Positions 34,280-44,429 are shown, numbered from the stretch's first letter. The stretch is DNA of 64,000 bases from CALJFL01 sp963669435 (GCA_963669435.1 OY770025.1:1550001-1614000), one strand, 5' to 3'. A program made the numbers and translations. The notes: generated by a model from the letters alone, not told the origin.

Positions 34280-35682
34280 GACTGCTGCCTGTACTTACAC
34301 TGCCACTCATACTGAGCGCCTGTATGCTCGGCCCCGACTATGAGCGCCCCGACGTCCCGTTGTCCGACGAATGGCACGTAGACGCAAAACATCGGGAGGT
34401 CTCCAACCCTTCTCTGGCTGACCAGGCGTGGATTGACTTGTTTCGGGATGAGCAGTTACAGAACGTATTGCGCCAGGCGCTGGCGAACAACAAGAACATG
34501 TTGATCGCCCTGCAGCGCGTCGAGGAAGCCCGCGCCCTGTATACGGTTAATCGTTCAGCGCTTTTTCCGACGCTGGACCTGGACCTGCGCGGCGAGCGCG
34601 AGAACGAGTCCGGGCTGACCAATGACGCGCCGGAATACAGCAATGAGTTTTTTTTCGGACCCTCGGTGTCCTGGGAACTGGACCTGTGGGGCAAAAACCG
34701 GCGTGCCAATAACGCCGCCTATGCCCGCTACCTGGCCAGTGAGTACGGGGCAAACGCCGTACGCCTGAGCCTGATCGCCGACACCGCCACCGCTTATTTC
34801 AGCCTCGAAGGCATCAATTCCAGGCTAAAGGTGAACTACAACACACTGGATTCCCGCGAGCAGGCCCTGGTTATCGCCGAAAAACGCTTTACCGGTGGGC
34901 TCACCTCGAAACTCGAGGTAAAACAGGCGGAGGTTGAACTGGCTACGTCGCGCGCCTCGGTGCCCAAGGTTGAACAAAGCAAACTGGTCGCCGAGAACGC
35001 GGTGTCCGTACTGATGGGCTTACCGCCCCAGCACCTGACCCTGGAAAATTCCCTGGCAGAGCAGTACATACCACCCACCGTGGTCGCCGATCTGCCCTCC
35101 ACGTTACTGGAGCGGCGACCGGATATCCTGCAGGCCGAGCAGAACCTGGTGGCCGCCAGTGAATCGGTGGGAGTCGCGACCGCGCGGCTGTTTCCCAGCA
35201 TCGCGCTGACCGGGGACCTGGGCTTTGAGACCGAAGAATTTCGCGACCTCACCGACAGCGACGGTAAGTTCTGGATTGTGGAAGTGGACCTGGTAATGCC
35301 GCTGTTCAACGCGGGCGCGCGCCGCGCGGAGCTCAGTGCCGCCGAAGCCAGGTTCAATATCGCTCGCCTGGCGTATGAACAGCGCGTGATCACCGCCTTG
35401 CAGGAAGCGTCAAACGCGTTGAACGGCTTTCACAAAGCCGGCGAAACCCTGCTCGCCGAACTCGCCCTGCTGAAGGCCTCAGAGGAATATCTGGCCCTGG
35501 CCACCAAGCGCTATCGCAATGGCGTGCTGGCCTACATCGATGTACTGGATGCCCAGCGCTCCCTGTTTGACGCCCAGATTGCGGTCAGCGTGGCACGCGA
35601 AGTGCAGCTTTTTGCCCTGGTACAGCTGTATAAAGCCCTGGGGGGCGGTTGGGAGCCCACGTCAGTACCGACAGAGGGCTGA
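34276..35682 (+). CDS. Outer-membrane efflux lipoprotein (OprM/NodT type)
   Basis: This 468-residue protein has a lipobox ILSACMLGPDY (C16), two OEP repeats with long helices (residues about 55-210 and 270-455) and the LLERRPDILQAEQNLVAASE motif typical of OprM/NodT channel proteins. It forms a trimeric barrel-tunnel for the RND pump. ATG 34276 overlaps the pump stop by 4 nt, completing a tightly coupled tripartite operon. No regulator gene is adjacent in this window. Confidence 0.95.
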   Translation: MRLLPVLTLPLILSACMLGPDYERPDVPLSDEWHVDAKHREVSNPSLADQAWIDLFRDEQLQNVLRQALANNKNMLIALQRVEEARALYTVNRSALFPTLDLDLRGERENESGLTNDAPEYSNEFFFGPSVSWELDLWGKNRRANNAAYARYLASEYGANAVRLSLIADTATAYFSLEGINSRLKVNYNTLDSREQALVIAEKRFTGGLTSKLEVKQAEVELATSRASVPKVEQSKLVAENAVSVLMGLPPQHLTLENSLAEQYIPPTVVADLPSTLLERRPDILQAEQNLVAASESVGVATARLFPSIALTGDLGFETEEFRDLTDSDGKFWIVEVDLVMPLFNAGARRAELSAAEARFNIARLAYEQRVITALQEASNALNGFHKAGETLLAELALLKASEEYLALATKRYRNGVLAYIDVLDAQRSLFDAQIAVSVAREVQLFALVQLYKALGGGWEPTSVPTEG

Positions 35683-35693
35683 CGAAATCGGGG

Positions 35694-36218
35694 CTAGTTG
35701 ATAACCGCTTCCGGTTCAAGCTGGGCCTGTCTGACCAGGTCGTCCGCGCTGTTCTTGCGAAAATATCCCTCTGCAACTCGAAACTTATTATTGTGCAGTT
35801 TGACCACATCGCCGTGATGCAGCGGCTGCTTGCCCTGCAGCGGCTCTTCGTTAAGCAGGGTGCCTGTCTCAGATCCCATATCCTCGACATAGAGCCGGTT
35901 GCGCTCCAGGGTGAAACAGGTATGAAACAGGGAGATCTGCGGCTGGACCAGGGTCAGGTCACATTTCTGGTCATTGCCGACGACCACCGGTGCATTGACC
36001 GCATAGCGCATACCTTCAAGCGGCCCGGATTCAGCCGTCAGCACCCACTCGTATTGGTCCGGGGCCGGGCGGCTGACATATAAATTACTGCGACGCCGGT
36101 CATTAATCGGCGCGACATTCACCACCATGCGGCGTTCCTGCACGCTGTTTTTCAAACGAATCGTGCGGCGCTGGAGTTCCCGCACTAATTCGCCCACTTT
36201 TACCTGCCAGTCAGACAT
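35694..36218 (-). CDS. FHA-domain protein
   Basis: This 174-residue cytosolic protein has a degenerate forkhead-associated fold at residues about 75-155: AVNAPVVVGNDQKCDLTLVQPQISLFHTCFTLERNRLYVEDMGSETGTLLN. It shows the GN, SLFH and TGT positions where the phosphothreonine-binding GR, SxxH and NG would lie. Short helices precede it. Such proteins read phosphothreonine marks or serve as scaffolds, but several key residues are non-canonical here. Its role is unknown. It is convergent with the efflux operon end. Confidence 0.7.
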   Translation of the reverse strand: MSDWQVKVGELVRELQRRTIRLKNSVQERRMVVNVAPINDRRRSNLYVSRPAPDQYEWVLTAESGPLEGMRYAVNAPVVVGNDQKCDLTLVQPQISLFHTCFTLERNRLYVEDMGSETGTLLNEEPLQGKQPLHHGDVVKLHNNKFRVAEGYFRKNSADDLVRQAQLEPEAVIN

Positions 36219-36618
36219 GTCTGTTCATCCATTTTGGGCGCTGATCGCCACTCAAGTCACAAATCAGAAAAATACAATTAAAAGATAGTACTTATTACTT
36301 TACCGCGCCATAAAGGCCAAGCATCGGCTTGCAAAGCTGGGACAGGGGTCACAGAAATAAATGAAAATGGCCAGGTCGTAGCGCACCGCCAAGGATGCCC
36401 TTCCATACGCACCTGGGCCTGCACCAGGCTATTTGGATGGATGCCAGGCCAGCATCACAGTTATGCCAACACGCTCAGGAGTGAGCGCTTACACTCGAGG
36501 AAAGTCATCTGCTATGGGCATAAGCCCGTCGAGAGGCGACTGCCAGCCGTGGCCTTCGCAGTACGGATGTCCAGTGATTACCCGGCCCTGTTTAACCGCG
36601 GAAGACTGGTCAAACGAG
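36219..36618. other. Non-coding stretch between FHA gene and second agmatinase
   Basis: No gene is supported. The segment 36263-36302 is AT-rich and probably contains the minus-strand promoter of the FHA gene. The rest shows no repeat, RNA-like structure or regulatory motif I can name. Confidence 0.4.
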
Positions 36619-37578
36619 CTATCGCGCGCGCTTACACCCCGGGAAACTGCAGAGCATCTCGAAGATCAGGTTGGCGGCCAGCAAGGAGGTATTACCACTG
36701 GTATCGTATGGCGGTGATACCTCAACCAGGTCCGCCCCGACGAGGTTAAGGCCCCAACACCCGCGAATAATCTCAATGCCCTGGATGGAGCTTAGGCCAC
36801 CGGGTTCAGGGGTTCCGGTACCTGGCGCGATGGAAGGATCCAGCCCGTCGATATCGAAACTGAGGTAGGTCGGTGTTTCTGCACCAATCTGTTCGCGCAC
36901 CTCGTCCATCAACGGCGCCAGGGAGCGGTGCCAGCACTCCTCAGCATTCACCACCCGCACCCCGCGATCACGCGCCCAGTCAAAGTCCTCCGCCGCGTAG
37001 CCGGTGGTACGCAGGCCAATCTGCACCATTTTGGTTGGATCGACGAGGTTCTCCTCGATCGCCCGCCGGAAGATGGTGCCATGGGTGATTTTTTCTCCGA
37101 ACATCGCATCGTTGGTATCGGAGTGCGCATCGACATGCACCAGGGCCACCGGACCGTGTTTCTTGGCCACCGCGCGGAGAATCGGCAATGCGATGGTGTG
37201 ATCGCCACCCATTGCTACGGTTTTGGCGCCCTGGGCCAGCACCTGATCGAAATGGTTCTCGATAATGTCGATAGACTGCAGCAGGTTGAAGGTGTTCAGA
37301 GCCACATCACCGATATCCGCAACCTGGAATGAGTCGAAGGGGGCGGCGCCAGTGTACATACCATAGGGCCTGACCATTACCGACTCACAGCGAATCTCCC
37401 GGGGCCCAAAGCGGCTGCCGCCGCGGTTGCTGGTACCGATATCCAGTGGCACGCCGACCAGCGCAATATCGAGGCCATCCGCCGTCGGCTGGGTCGGCAA
37501 CCTGAACATCGAGGCGATTCCGGCGAAACGCGGCATTTCATTGCCACCCAGAGGCTGATTGTGGTTTTTCTCGGCCAT
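36619..37578 (-). CDS. Agmatinase/guanidinobutyrase-type ureohydrolase (second copy)
   Basis: This 319-residue member of the arginase/agmatinase superfamily has metal ligands H127 (MGGDHT), D150, H152, D154 (VDAHSDT) and D242, D244 (FDIDGLDP). The MCMY-less substrate loop, the MPRFAGIASMFRLP N-terminus and PYGMYTGAAPF segment fit SpeB-like enzymes, including 4-guanidinobutyrase and agmatinase. The AGGAAAAACC ribosome-binding site precedes ATG 37578. It is monocistronic and about 24 kb from the polyamine cluster, so it may serve a different guanidino substrate. Confidence 0.85.
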   Translation of the reverse strand: MAEKNHNQPLGGNEMPRFAGIASMFRLPTQPTADGLDIALVGVPLDIGTSNRGGSRFGPREIRCESVMVRPYGMYTGAAPFDSFQVADIGDVALNTFNLLQSIDIIENHFDQVLAQGAKTVAMGGDHTIALPILRAVAKKHGPVALVHVDAHSDTNDAMFGEKITHGTIFRRAIEENLVDPTKMVQIGLRTTGYAAEDFDWARDRGVRVVNAEECWHRSLAPLMDEVREQIGAETPTYLSFDIDGLDPSIAPGTGTPEPGGLSSIQGIEIIRGCWGLNLVGADLVEVSPPYDTSGNTSLLAANLIFEMLCSFPGCKRAR

Positions 37579-37858
37579 GGTTTTTCCTGCAGTATTTGCT
37601 GACCAACCATCCCTGCTACACAGGATGTCTTGACCCCAAGTCTAGCATTTACTCGCTAGTTCAACGGGCAGAATGGTATCTGCGACGGACGAAGGTACTA
37701 AGCCAACCACATTGCGGCGCCAATCCATGCAAGTACGGTATCAGGCCGGCCGGACTACGCCGGCCTTACAAGACGCCGGGCCGAATCGTGCGCTGGACAT
37801 CCCCAACGCCAAACTCCACACTAGATGGCCCTGCAACCGAGGCCCGATATACAGACCC

Positions 37859-38932
37859 ATGCCCCTCGATCAAGCCGAGACCTATCGCGACCTGAGCTAT
37901 CCCTTCGGCCGCAAGGTAGAAATGGATCCAGGCGAACCACAGCAAATTGCCGAGGGAGTGTATTGGTTGCGGTTTGCCATGCCGATGTCCCTGGATCACA
38001 TCAACCTGTGGCTGCTCGAGGACGGTGACGGCTGGACCGTGGTCGACACCTGCCTGAACATCCGCAGCGCACGGGAAACCTGGGAAAGCCTGTTCAACGG
38101 CTTTATGGGTGGTCGGCCGGTCACCCGGGTAATCTGCACCCACCTGCACCCGGATCACGTCGGGCTGGCGGGTTGGCTGACCGAGCGTTTCGGTTGCAAG
38201 TTATGGATGTCTCGCGAGGAGTTTCTAATGTGTCGCGCCATGGCGGGCGACACCGGCCGCGAGGCCCCCGAGGTAGCCCTCGAATTCTATCGCGCGGCAG
38301 GCTACAACGAGGAACAATTGGAACGGTACCGGCGACGATTTGGCGGTTTTGGCAAATCCATCGCGCCGCTGCCGGACAGCTTCAGGCGCCTGGTAGATCG
38401 CGAGACCATTACCGTGGGTGACCGTTACTGGCAGGTGATCATCGGCAGCGGGCACTCCCCCGAGCATGTTGCCTTGTATTGCCCAGCGCTGAAGCTGTTT
38501 ATTTCCGGCGATCAGGTGCTGCCGCGCATCACCCCCAACGTCAGCGTTTTCCCGACCGAGCCCGAGGGCGATCCGTTGAAAGAATGGCTGCGCTCCACCG
38601 CGCGGATTCGCGAGATCCTGCCGGACGACCTGCTGGTGCTGCCCGCCCACGAGGCACCCTTTCACGGTTTGCACACCCGCCTGACCCAGTTGATCGAGGC
38701 CCACGAGGGCGACCTGGACAGCCTGTGTGATTTCCTGGAAGAGCCGCGGCGCGCTGTCGAATGTTTTCCGGCCCTGTTCAGCCGCAACATCGAACAGGAC
38801 AGTCTGGGCATGGCCACAGGCGAAACCCTGGCGCATCTGAGCTGCCTGCTGGGACGCAAACGCATATCCAGGACACGAGACGAGCACGGAGTAGACTGGT
38901 ACCAGAAGATCCCCCTGGCGCCGGCAATCTGA
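37859..38932 (+). CDS. Metallo-beta-lactamase-fold hydrolase
   Basis: This 357-residue protein has the zinc-binding THLHPDHVGLAGW motif (H-x-H-x-D-H), a later GSGHSPEHVALY motif and FISGDQVLPRITP, typical of MBL-fold hydrolases. A C-terminal helical extension with SLCDFLEEPRRAVECF follows. Substrates of such members include glutathione thioesters and lactones, and nothing here discriminates. ATG 37859 is chosen because the conserved sequence begins there and the upstream in-frame extension reads as non-native. It lies upstream of the Entner-Doudoroff operon but is separated by about 270 nt. Confidence 0.85.
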   Translation: MPLDQAETYRDLSYPFGRKVEMDPGEPQQIAEGVYWLRFAMPMSLDHINLWLLEDGDGWTVVDTCLNIRSARETWESLFNGFMGGRPVTRVICTHLHPDHVGLAGWLTERFGCKLWMSREEFLMCRAMAGDTGREAPEVALEFYRAAGYNEEQLERYRRRFGGFGKSIAPLPDSFRRLVDRETITVGDRYWQVIIGSGHSPEHVALYCPALKLFISGDQVLPRITPNVSVFPTEPEGDPLKEWLRSTARIREILPDDLLVLPAHEAPFHGLHTRLTQLIEAHEGDLDSLCDFLEEPRRAVECFPALFSRNIEQDSLGMATGETLAHLSCLLGRKRISRTRDEHGVDWYQKIPLAPAI

Positions 38933-39140
38933 GGCCCGGGAACATCACGGCCAGAGTAGAAGCCCAATCATCTCGTCAATCCTTGGTAATGTTTGGCAAA
39001 GCGAAGTGAAAAATTCTTTGCTATGATTGCGGCCCCGCCAGCGGTTCAGCATAAGTACCGCGGCCAGGAACCACCGCCAAAATGACAAATCTCGCGTTTA
39101 GCGAGTAAACAATACGTACAACAGGGCAAAGCCTCGACCA

Positions 39141-39164
39141 CCCGCTACACTGGATTGTAGCGGG
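39141..39164 (+). promoter_or_regulatory. Perfect 9-bp inverted repeat in the zwf leader
   Basis: CCCGCTACA (39141-39149) and TGTAGCGGG (39156-39164) flank a six-base loop 35-44 nt before the zwf start. It lacks a T run, so it is not a terminator. It may be a protein-binding palindrome or an mRNA hairpin in the leader; it does not match the HexR consensus. Confidence 0.4.
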
Positions 39165-39207
39165 CAGCCGTGGGGCCCCTGTTCAATTCATGTAGGGAAT
39201 GAGTCGT

Positions 39208-40650
39208 ATGGTTGATTTGGTAATTTTCGGTGGCACGGGCGACCTGTCGACGCGCAAGCTGCTACCCGCGCTGTTCCAGTTACATCGTCACGGCCTGGCG
39301 GACAGACTGGAACGCATCATCGCTACAGGCCGCGGTGAAATGGATACCGCCACCTTTCGCCAGGAAGCCCACGACAACCTGCGTAAGTTCTTACCCGAGA
39401 AGCATTGGAGCGAAGACATCTGGAGCAAGTTCCAGGAATGTCTGCACTATGTGAAAGTCGAGGCGGATGACGATCAGGATTACCAGAATCTGGCCACCCT
39501 GCTTTCGGCCAGCGACAGCGTAAAGCTTTACTACCTGGCTACCCTGCCATCGCTCTACGGCACCATCTGCCACCACCTGCAGTCCGCCGGTGTTACGCGA
39601 GATGGCAGCCGCGTGGTCCTGGAAAAGCCCCTTGGCCACGACCTGGAATCCTGCCAGGAAATCAACAACCAGGTGGCCGATGTGTTCAGCGAAGAGTCCA
39701 CCTTCCGCATCGACCACTATCTCGGCAAGGAAACCGTGCAGAACCTGTTCACCGTGCGCTTCGGTAATCCGCTGTTGCAAACGGTGTGGAGCAACGCCTT
39801 CGTCGATAACGTGCAAATCACGGTGGCGGAAGAAATCGGTGTAGAGGGTCGCGGCAGCTACTACGCGGAAATCGGCGCACTGCGCGACATGGTGCAGAAT
39901 CACCTGCTGCAAGTGCTGTCTATTGTTGCCATGGAACCGCCCGCCAGCATGCGACCCGCGGACATTCGCGACGAAAAAATGAAAGTGCTGCGCTGCCTGC
40001 AGCCGATCAGCGCTTCAACGGTAAAGAAAGATACTGTACGCGGTCGTTACGAAGCCGGTGCCGTCGATGGTCAGGCGGTCCCGGGATTCCTGGAACAGGC
40101 GGAATACAAGGATGCGGAGAACACCGAGACCTTCGTCGCGGTCAAGGCCACCATCGACAACTGGCGTTGGGCGGGCGTGCCTTTCTACCTGCGCACGGGC
40201 AAACGCCTGAGTCGTCGCTATTCGGAAATTGTTATCGAGCTGAAGCGACAACCTTTTTCATTGTTTGCCAACGACCCCAACGAGCTGACCAACAAGGTGG
40301 TGATCCGGCTGCAGCCGGAAGAAACCATTAGCCTGCATACCCTGAACAAAAAACCCGGGCTGGGCCGCGGCCTGCGGCTACAGCCGGTTGAGTTGCAACT
40401 GACCGACGACGCCGACGCCGCGGACGACAGCTACGACGCCTATGAGCGTCTGTTACTTGACGCGATCCACGGGGACCAGACCCTGTTCATGCGCCGCGAC
40501 GAGGTGGAGACGGCCTGGCGCTGGATTGACTCCATCATCGCCGCCTGGGAAGAGACCAGCGCGCCCATCAAACCCTATAACTCCGGCACCATGGGGCCGA
40601 ATGCCGCAACGGCATTGGTCGCCGTCGATGAACGCAGTTGGTATGAATAA
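39208..40650 (+). CDS. zwf: Glucose-6-phosphate 1-dehydrogenase
   Basis: This protein of about 480 residues oxidises glucose-6-phosphate with NAD(P)+ to 6-phosphogluconolactone. Visible are the nucleotide-binding GGTGDLSTRKLLPALF near the start and the active-site RIDHYLGKETVQN motif, with LEKPLGHD. ATG 39208 is preferred over ATG 39199 because AGGGA (39194-39198) is at normal spacing from 39208. It is the first gene of zwf-pgl-edd and overlaps pgl by 8 nt. No hexR regulator or eda is present in the window. Confidence 0.95.
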   Translation: MVDLVIFGGTGDLSTRKLLPALFQLHRHGLADRLERIIATGRGEMDTATFRQEAHDNLRKFLPEKHWSEDIWSKFQECLHYVKVEADDDQDYQNLATLLSASDSVKLYYLATLPSLYGTICHHLQSAGVTRDGSRVVLEKPLGHDLESCQEINNQVADVFSEESTFRIDHYLGKETVQNLFTVRFGNPLLQTVWSNAFVDNVQITVAEEIGVEGRGSYYAEIGALRDMVQNHLLQVLSIVAMEPPASMRPADIRDEKMKVLRCLQPISASTVKKDTVRGRYEAGAVDGQAVPGFLEQAEYKDAENTETFVAVKATIDNWRWAGVPFYLRTGKRLSRRYSEIVIELKRQPFSLFANDPNELTNKVVIRLQPEETISLHTLNKKPGLGRGLRLQPVELQLTDDADAADDSYDAYERLLLDAIHGDQTLFMRRDEVETAWRWIDSIIAAWEETSAPIKPYNSGTMGPNAATALVAVDERSWYE

Positions 40651-41350
40651 GCTAAGCGCATCAGGTGTGAGCAATTGGCGCATATTTGAAAGTGCGGACG
40701 AGCTCGACACGGCATTACAGGTTGAGCTAACGACCGCGCTGCAACGGGATGTCGAGCAACACGGTCGCGCCAGCCTGGCCGTTTCCGGGGGATCCACCCC
40801 CAAGGGCCTGTTCCAGCGCCTGTCCGAGGCTGAAATGGCGTGGGCCAAGGTGGATGTTACGCTGGTCGATGAGCGCTGGGTTAACCCGGACCACGGCGAT
40901 TCCAATGAGCGCCTGGTCCGAGAAACCCTGCTACAGAATCATGCGGCAGCGGCTAATTTTGTCGGCCTTAAATCTGCCCCCGCAGATGCCCGGGACGGTG
41001 TGGCCGAAGCCACCGGCCGCCTGACAGGCATGCGGCAACCCTTTTCAGCTGTAGTACTTGGCATGGGCGGCGATGGCCACACCGCATCCTGGTTTCCGCA
41101 GGCCAGCAACCTCGCGGACCTGTTAGACCCCGACACCACAAGTCTGGTCGGCGCCACCGATCCGGTCACCGCACCGCACCAGCGCATTACCCTGACCATG
41201 CCGGCGGTGCTGAACGCGCGGGCCATCGTGATTCATATCACCGGCCAGCAAAAACGCGACGTTCTGGAGTCGGCTAACGAACACGGCTACCCGATTGCCG
41301 CCGTGCTCAACCAATCAACCACACCCGTAAGTATCTGGTGGACACCCTGA
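40643..41350 (+). CDS. pgl: 6-Phosphogluconolactonase
   Basis: This 235-residue DevB/Pgl-family enzyme hydrolyses 6-phosphogluconolactone. The signature parts are AVSGGSTPKGLFQRLS, TLVDERWVNPDHGDSN and VLGMGGDGHTASWFP. ATG 40643 lies within the end of zwf, and its stop overlaps the edd start (TGATG at 41348-41352), so the three genes are translationally coupled. Confidence 0.95.
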   Translation: MNKLSASGVSNWRIFESADELDTALQVELTTALQRDVEQHGRASLAVSGGSTPKGLFQRLSEAEMAWAKVDVTLVDERWVNPDHGDSNERLVRETLLQNHAAAANFVGLKSAPADARDGVAEATGRLTGMRQPFSAVVLGMGGDGHTASWFPQASNLADLLDPDTTSLVGATDPVTAPHQRITLTMPAVLNARAIVIHITGQQKRDVLESANEHGYPIAAVLNQSTTPVSIWWTP

Positions 41351-43164
41351 TGAGCAAACCCAGCCTGACTGAAATCACCGATCGTATTATCGAACGCAGC
41401 CGCGACTCGCGCAGGAACTATCTCGACCGCATCGACGAGATGCGTCGCCAGGGCCCGTTGCGGGGTAGCCTGAGCTGCAGCAACCTCGCGCACGGCTTTG
41501 CCGCCTGCAGTGAAGACGACAAGCAAGCCCTGAAACTCACCGAGTCGGCGAACATCGGCATTATCAACGCGTACAACGATATGCTGTCAGCACACCAACC
41601 GCTTGCGGACTACCCCGAACAGATCAAGCAAGCCGCGCACGCGGTGGGCAGCACCGCACAGGTAGCGGGCGGCGTACCGGCCATGTGCGACGGTGTAACC
41701 CAGGGCACAGCAGGTATGGAATTGAGCCTGTTCAGCCGCGATATTATCGCCGGCGCCACCGCCATTTCACTCTCACACAATATGTTTGACGGCGCCCTGT
41801 GCCTGGGCGTGTGCGACAAGATTGTGCCCGGCCTGTTGATCGGCTCACTCAGCTTTGGTCACCTGCCGGTAATTTTCGCGCCCGCCGGTCCGATGACATC
41901 CGGCCTGGGCAATAAAGAGAAAGCCGCCATCCGCCAGCAATATGCCGAGGGCAAGATCGGCCGCAAAGAGTTGCTGGACGCGGAATCCGCGGCTTACCAC
42001 GGCGAAGGTACCTGCACATTTTACGGCACCGCGAATAGCAACCAGATGTTGATGGAAGTGATGGGGCTGCACGTACCCGGCGCGGCCTTTGAAAATCCCG
42101 GCACACCCTTGCGCGAACAACTGACCATCGCCGCCGCCCAGCGCTTGTGCAAGATCACCGCCCTGGGCAATGAGTACACGCCAATGGCCGAGGTGGTGGA
42201 CGAAAAATGTATCGTCAATGCGGTGGTGGCGCTGCTGGCTACTGGCGGTTCCACCAACCACAGTATTCACTGGATCGCGATCGCGCGCGCCGCGGGCATT
42301 CTTCTAGATTGGCAGGATTTTAGCGACCTGTCGGCAATCACACCGCTGGTATCACGGGTGTATCCCAACGGCAGCGCCGACGTGAACCATTTCCACGCGG
42401 CCGGCGGTACAGCCTTTGTGATTCGCACCCTGCTCGACCATGGCATGCTGCACGAAGACGTAAACACCGTTTGGGGCAAGGGCCTGCGTCACTACACCCT
42501 GGAGCCGCGCCTGGGCGACAGCGGCCTGACCCACGTGGACGGCACCGCCGCCAGCGCCGACACCGACGTTGTGCGCCCGGCAGACAACCCCTTCGATAGC
42601 GAGGGTGGACTGCGCCTGCTCGACGGTAATCTCGGGCGCAGTGTCATCAAGATCTCCGCGGTCGCGCCTGAGCATCACATCGTCGAGGCACCGGCCCGGG
42701 TGTTCGAGGACCAGGCGAGCCTCAAGGATGCGTTTGACAAGGGCGAACTGGACGGTGACGTGGTGGCCGTGGTGCGTTTCCAGGGGCCTAAAGCCAACGG
42801 TATGCCGGAGCTACACAAACTCACACCCTATCTGGGGATTTTGCAGGATCGTGGACACCGTGTGGCACTGGTTACGGACGGTCGCATGTCCGGCGCCTCC
42901 GGCAAGGTCCCGGCGGCCATACACCTGAGCCCCGAGGCGCTCTCGGACGGACCCATCGCCAAGGTCATGGATGGCGACATCGTGCGCCTGGATGCAAGCA
43001 GCGGCGAACTCAACGCCCTGGTACCCGCGGACGAGTGGAACCAGCGTAATAGTGCGTCGCGATCCAGTGATGACAGCGAGTACGGTACCGGACGGGAATT
43101 GTTTGCCTACATGCGCCACGCCGTCAACGAGGCGGAACTGGGCGCCACCGTGTTTCAGTCCTGA
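41350..43164 (+). CDS. edd: Phosphogluconate dehydratase
   Basis: This 604-residue enzyme of the IlvD/Edd family converts 6-phosphogluconate to KDPG, the first step specific to the Entner-Doudoroff pathway. Iron-sulfur-binding and catalytic motifs include CDGVTQGTAGM, SHNMFDGALCLGVCDKIVPG and VTDGRMSGASGKVPAAIH. ATG 41350 overlaps the pgl stop; an upstream GTG at 41338 is possible but less likely. KDPG aldolase (eda) must be encoded elsewhere. Confidence 0.95.
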   Translation: MSKPSLTEITDRIIERSRDSRRNYLDRIDEMRRQGPLRGSLSCSNLAHGFAACSEDDKQALKLTESANIGIINAYNDMLSAHQPLADYPEQIKQAAHAVGSTAQVAGGVPAMCDGVTQGTAGMELSLFSRDIIAGATAISLSHNMFDGALCLGVCDKIVPGLLIGSLSFGHLPVIFAPAGPMTSGLGNKEKAAIRQQYAEGKIGRKELLDAESAAYHGEGTCTFYGTANSNQMLMEVMGLHVPGAAFENPGTPLREQLTIAAAQRLCKITALGNEYTPMAEVVDEKCIVNAVVALLATGGSTNHSIHWIAIARAAGILLDWQDFSDLSAITPLVSRVYPNGSADVNHFHAAGGTAFVIRTLLDHGMLHEDVNTVWGKGLRHYTLEPRLGDSGLTHVDGTAASADTDVVRPADNPFDSEGGLRLLDGNLGRSVIKISAVAPEHHIVEAPARVFEDQASLKDAFDKGELDGDVVAVVRFQGPKANGMPELHKLTPYLGILQDRGHRVALVTDGRMSGASGKVPAAIHLSPEALSDGPIAKVMDGDIVRLDASSGELNALVPADEWNQRNSASRSSDDSEYGTGRELFAYMRHAVNEAELGATVFQS

Positions 43165-43223
43165 TCCACTCAGGCGCCGGAGCTAACCGCCGGCGCGTCG
43201 CAACACTGCAGGACAGAAAGGGC

Positions 43224-44429
43224 CTAAGCTGTCACCTGACTCAGGATGGCCACCGTGCTGCGGTAGTCCAGTAGGCGAGGCACGGCATAGCCTTCACATT
43301 CAGCCATGGCCAATTTCGCAAGGTAGGGATAATCCTCCGCCTTGATTTTTTCCGAGTGGTCGTGGATGTGTACCGCCGTGCGTAAATCACGAACCGCAGC
43401 AATAAAGGCGTGGGATAACTGCTCCGGGCTGTCGCCCGCGTTACCAGCACCCACCAGCAACGCCAGCTCTGCCAGTTCGGCTTGCGACTCCTCGCGGCAA
43501 AAGTCCAGCACAGCGGGCAGTACCAGCGCATTGGCAAGGCCGTGGGGTATGCCGTACTTGCCCCCCAGTTGATGGGCAATGGCATGCACATTGCCGACGT
43601 TGACCTGGTTGATGGCAATGCCCGCGTAGTAGGCCGCCATGCACATGGCATCTCGCGCGGCCATATTGCTGCCATCGTTACAGGCATCAACAAGGTTATC
43701 GAATATCAACTTGATGGCAGCCCGCGCATGTTCCTTGCGCGTACCACGTTCCCAGATCCCGATGTAAGCCTCGATACCGTGGGTCAGGGCATCCATGCCG
43801 GTAGCAGCGGTGATGGGCGCCGGTAAACCACGAATCAGCGCCGGATCCAGTGCAGCGGCCGCGGGCAACAGGGTGGCGCCGGAGATTACCCCTTTTTCAT
43901 GGGTATTTTCATCGGTAATCACCGCGCCCATGGTGGCTTCAGACCCCGTGCCAGACGTCGTGGGAATCGCGTAGATCTTTGGCATTTCATGCTTCACTTT
44001 GCCAAAGCCAATCCAACTGCGTGGATCGGCGTCGCTGGAAAACGAGGCGGCAATAATTTTCGCCGCATCAATCGATGAACCACCGCCCACGGCCACCACG
44101 ATTTCACTTTTATGTTCACGCATGATCGCCACGCCCTCGGCAACCTGGAGGTAGTTTGGGTCCGGTAACACGCCATCGTAATACGCGAGGTCAACATCGC
44201 TTTCCGCAAGGGCTGCAACAGCCTGGTCAACCACACCCAGTTCGCGCAGGGCTTTATCGGTAACCACCAGTACGCGAGACACGCCCATGCGCGCGATAAA
44301 TTCGCACATTTGCCTGGAGCTGCCCTCGCCGGCAAACACGGTATAGCTGGCGCCTGGTGCCAGCTTCACCACCAGTTTCACCAGTTGCAAATACAGGGAA
44401 TGTTTTAGCTTTCTCAAGAACATCGGCAT
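43224..44429 (-). CDS. Iron-containing alcohol dehydrogenase
   Basis: This 401-residue group III alcohol dehydrogenase has the NAD-binding GGGSSIDAAK motif and the metal-site pattern across LTHGIEAY and the later HAIAHQLGGKYGIPHGLANA segment. The N-terminal basic segment is slightly longer than usual. It probably interconverts an aldehyde and alcohol. It lies 109 nt downstream of the AraC gene of the nitrilase operon on the same strand. A functional link is plausible, since aldoximes can be produced from or broken down to aldehydes, but is not shown. Confidence 0.85.
   Translation of the reverse strand: MPMFLRKLKHSLYLQLVKLVVKLAPGASYTVFAGEGSSRQMCEFIARMGVSRVLVVTDKALRELGVVDQAVAALAESDVDLAYYDGVLPDPNYLQVAEGVAIMREHKSEIVVAVGGGSSIDAAKIIAASFSSDADPRSWIGFGKVKHEMPKIYAIPTTSGTGSEATMGAVITDENTHEKGVISGATLLPAAAALDPALIRGLPAPITAATGMDALTHGIEAYIGIWERGTRKEHARAAIKLIFDNLVDACNDGSNMAARDAMCMAAYYAGIAINQVNVGNVHAIAHQLGGKYGIPHGLANALVLPAVLDFCREESQAELAELALLVGAGNAGDSPEQLSHAFIAAVRDLRTAVHIHDHSEKIKAEDYPYLAKLAMAECEGYAVPRLLDYRSTVAILSQVTA

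Noticed and set aside
43165..43200. GC-rich inverted repeat after edd
   Set aside because: The arms GGCGCCGG / CCGGCGC pair but no T run follows; it was not called as a terminator.
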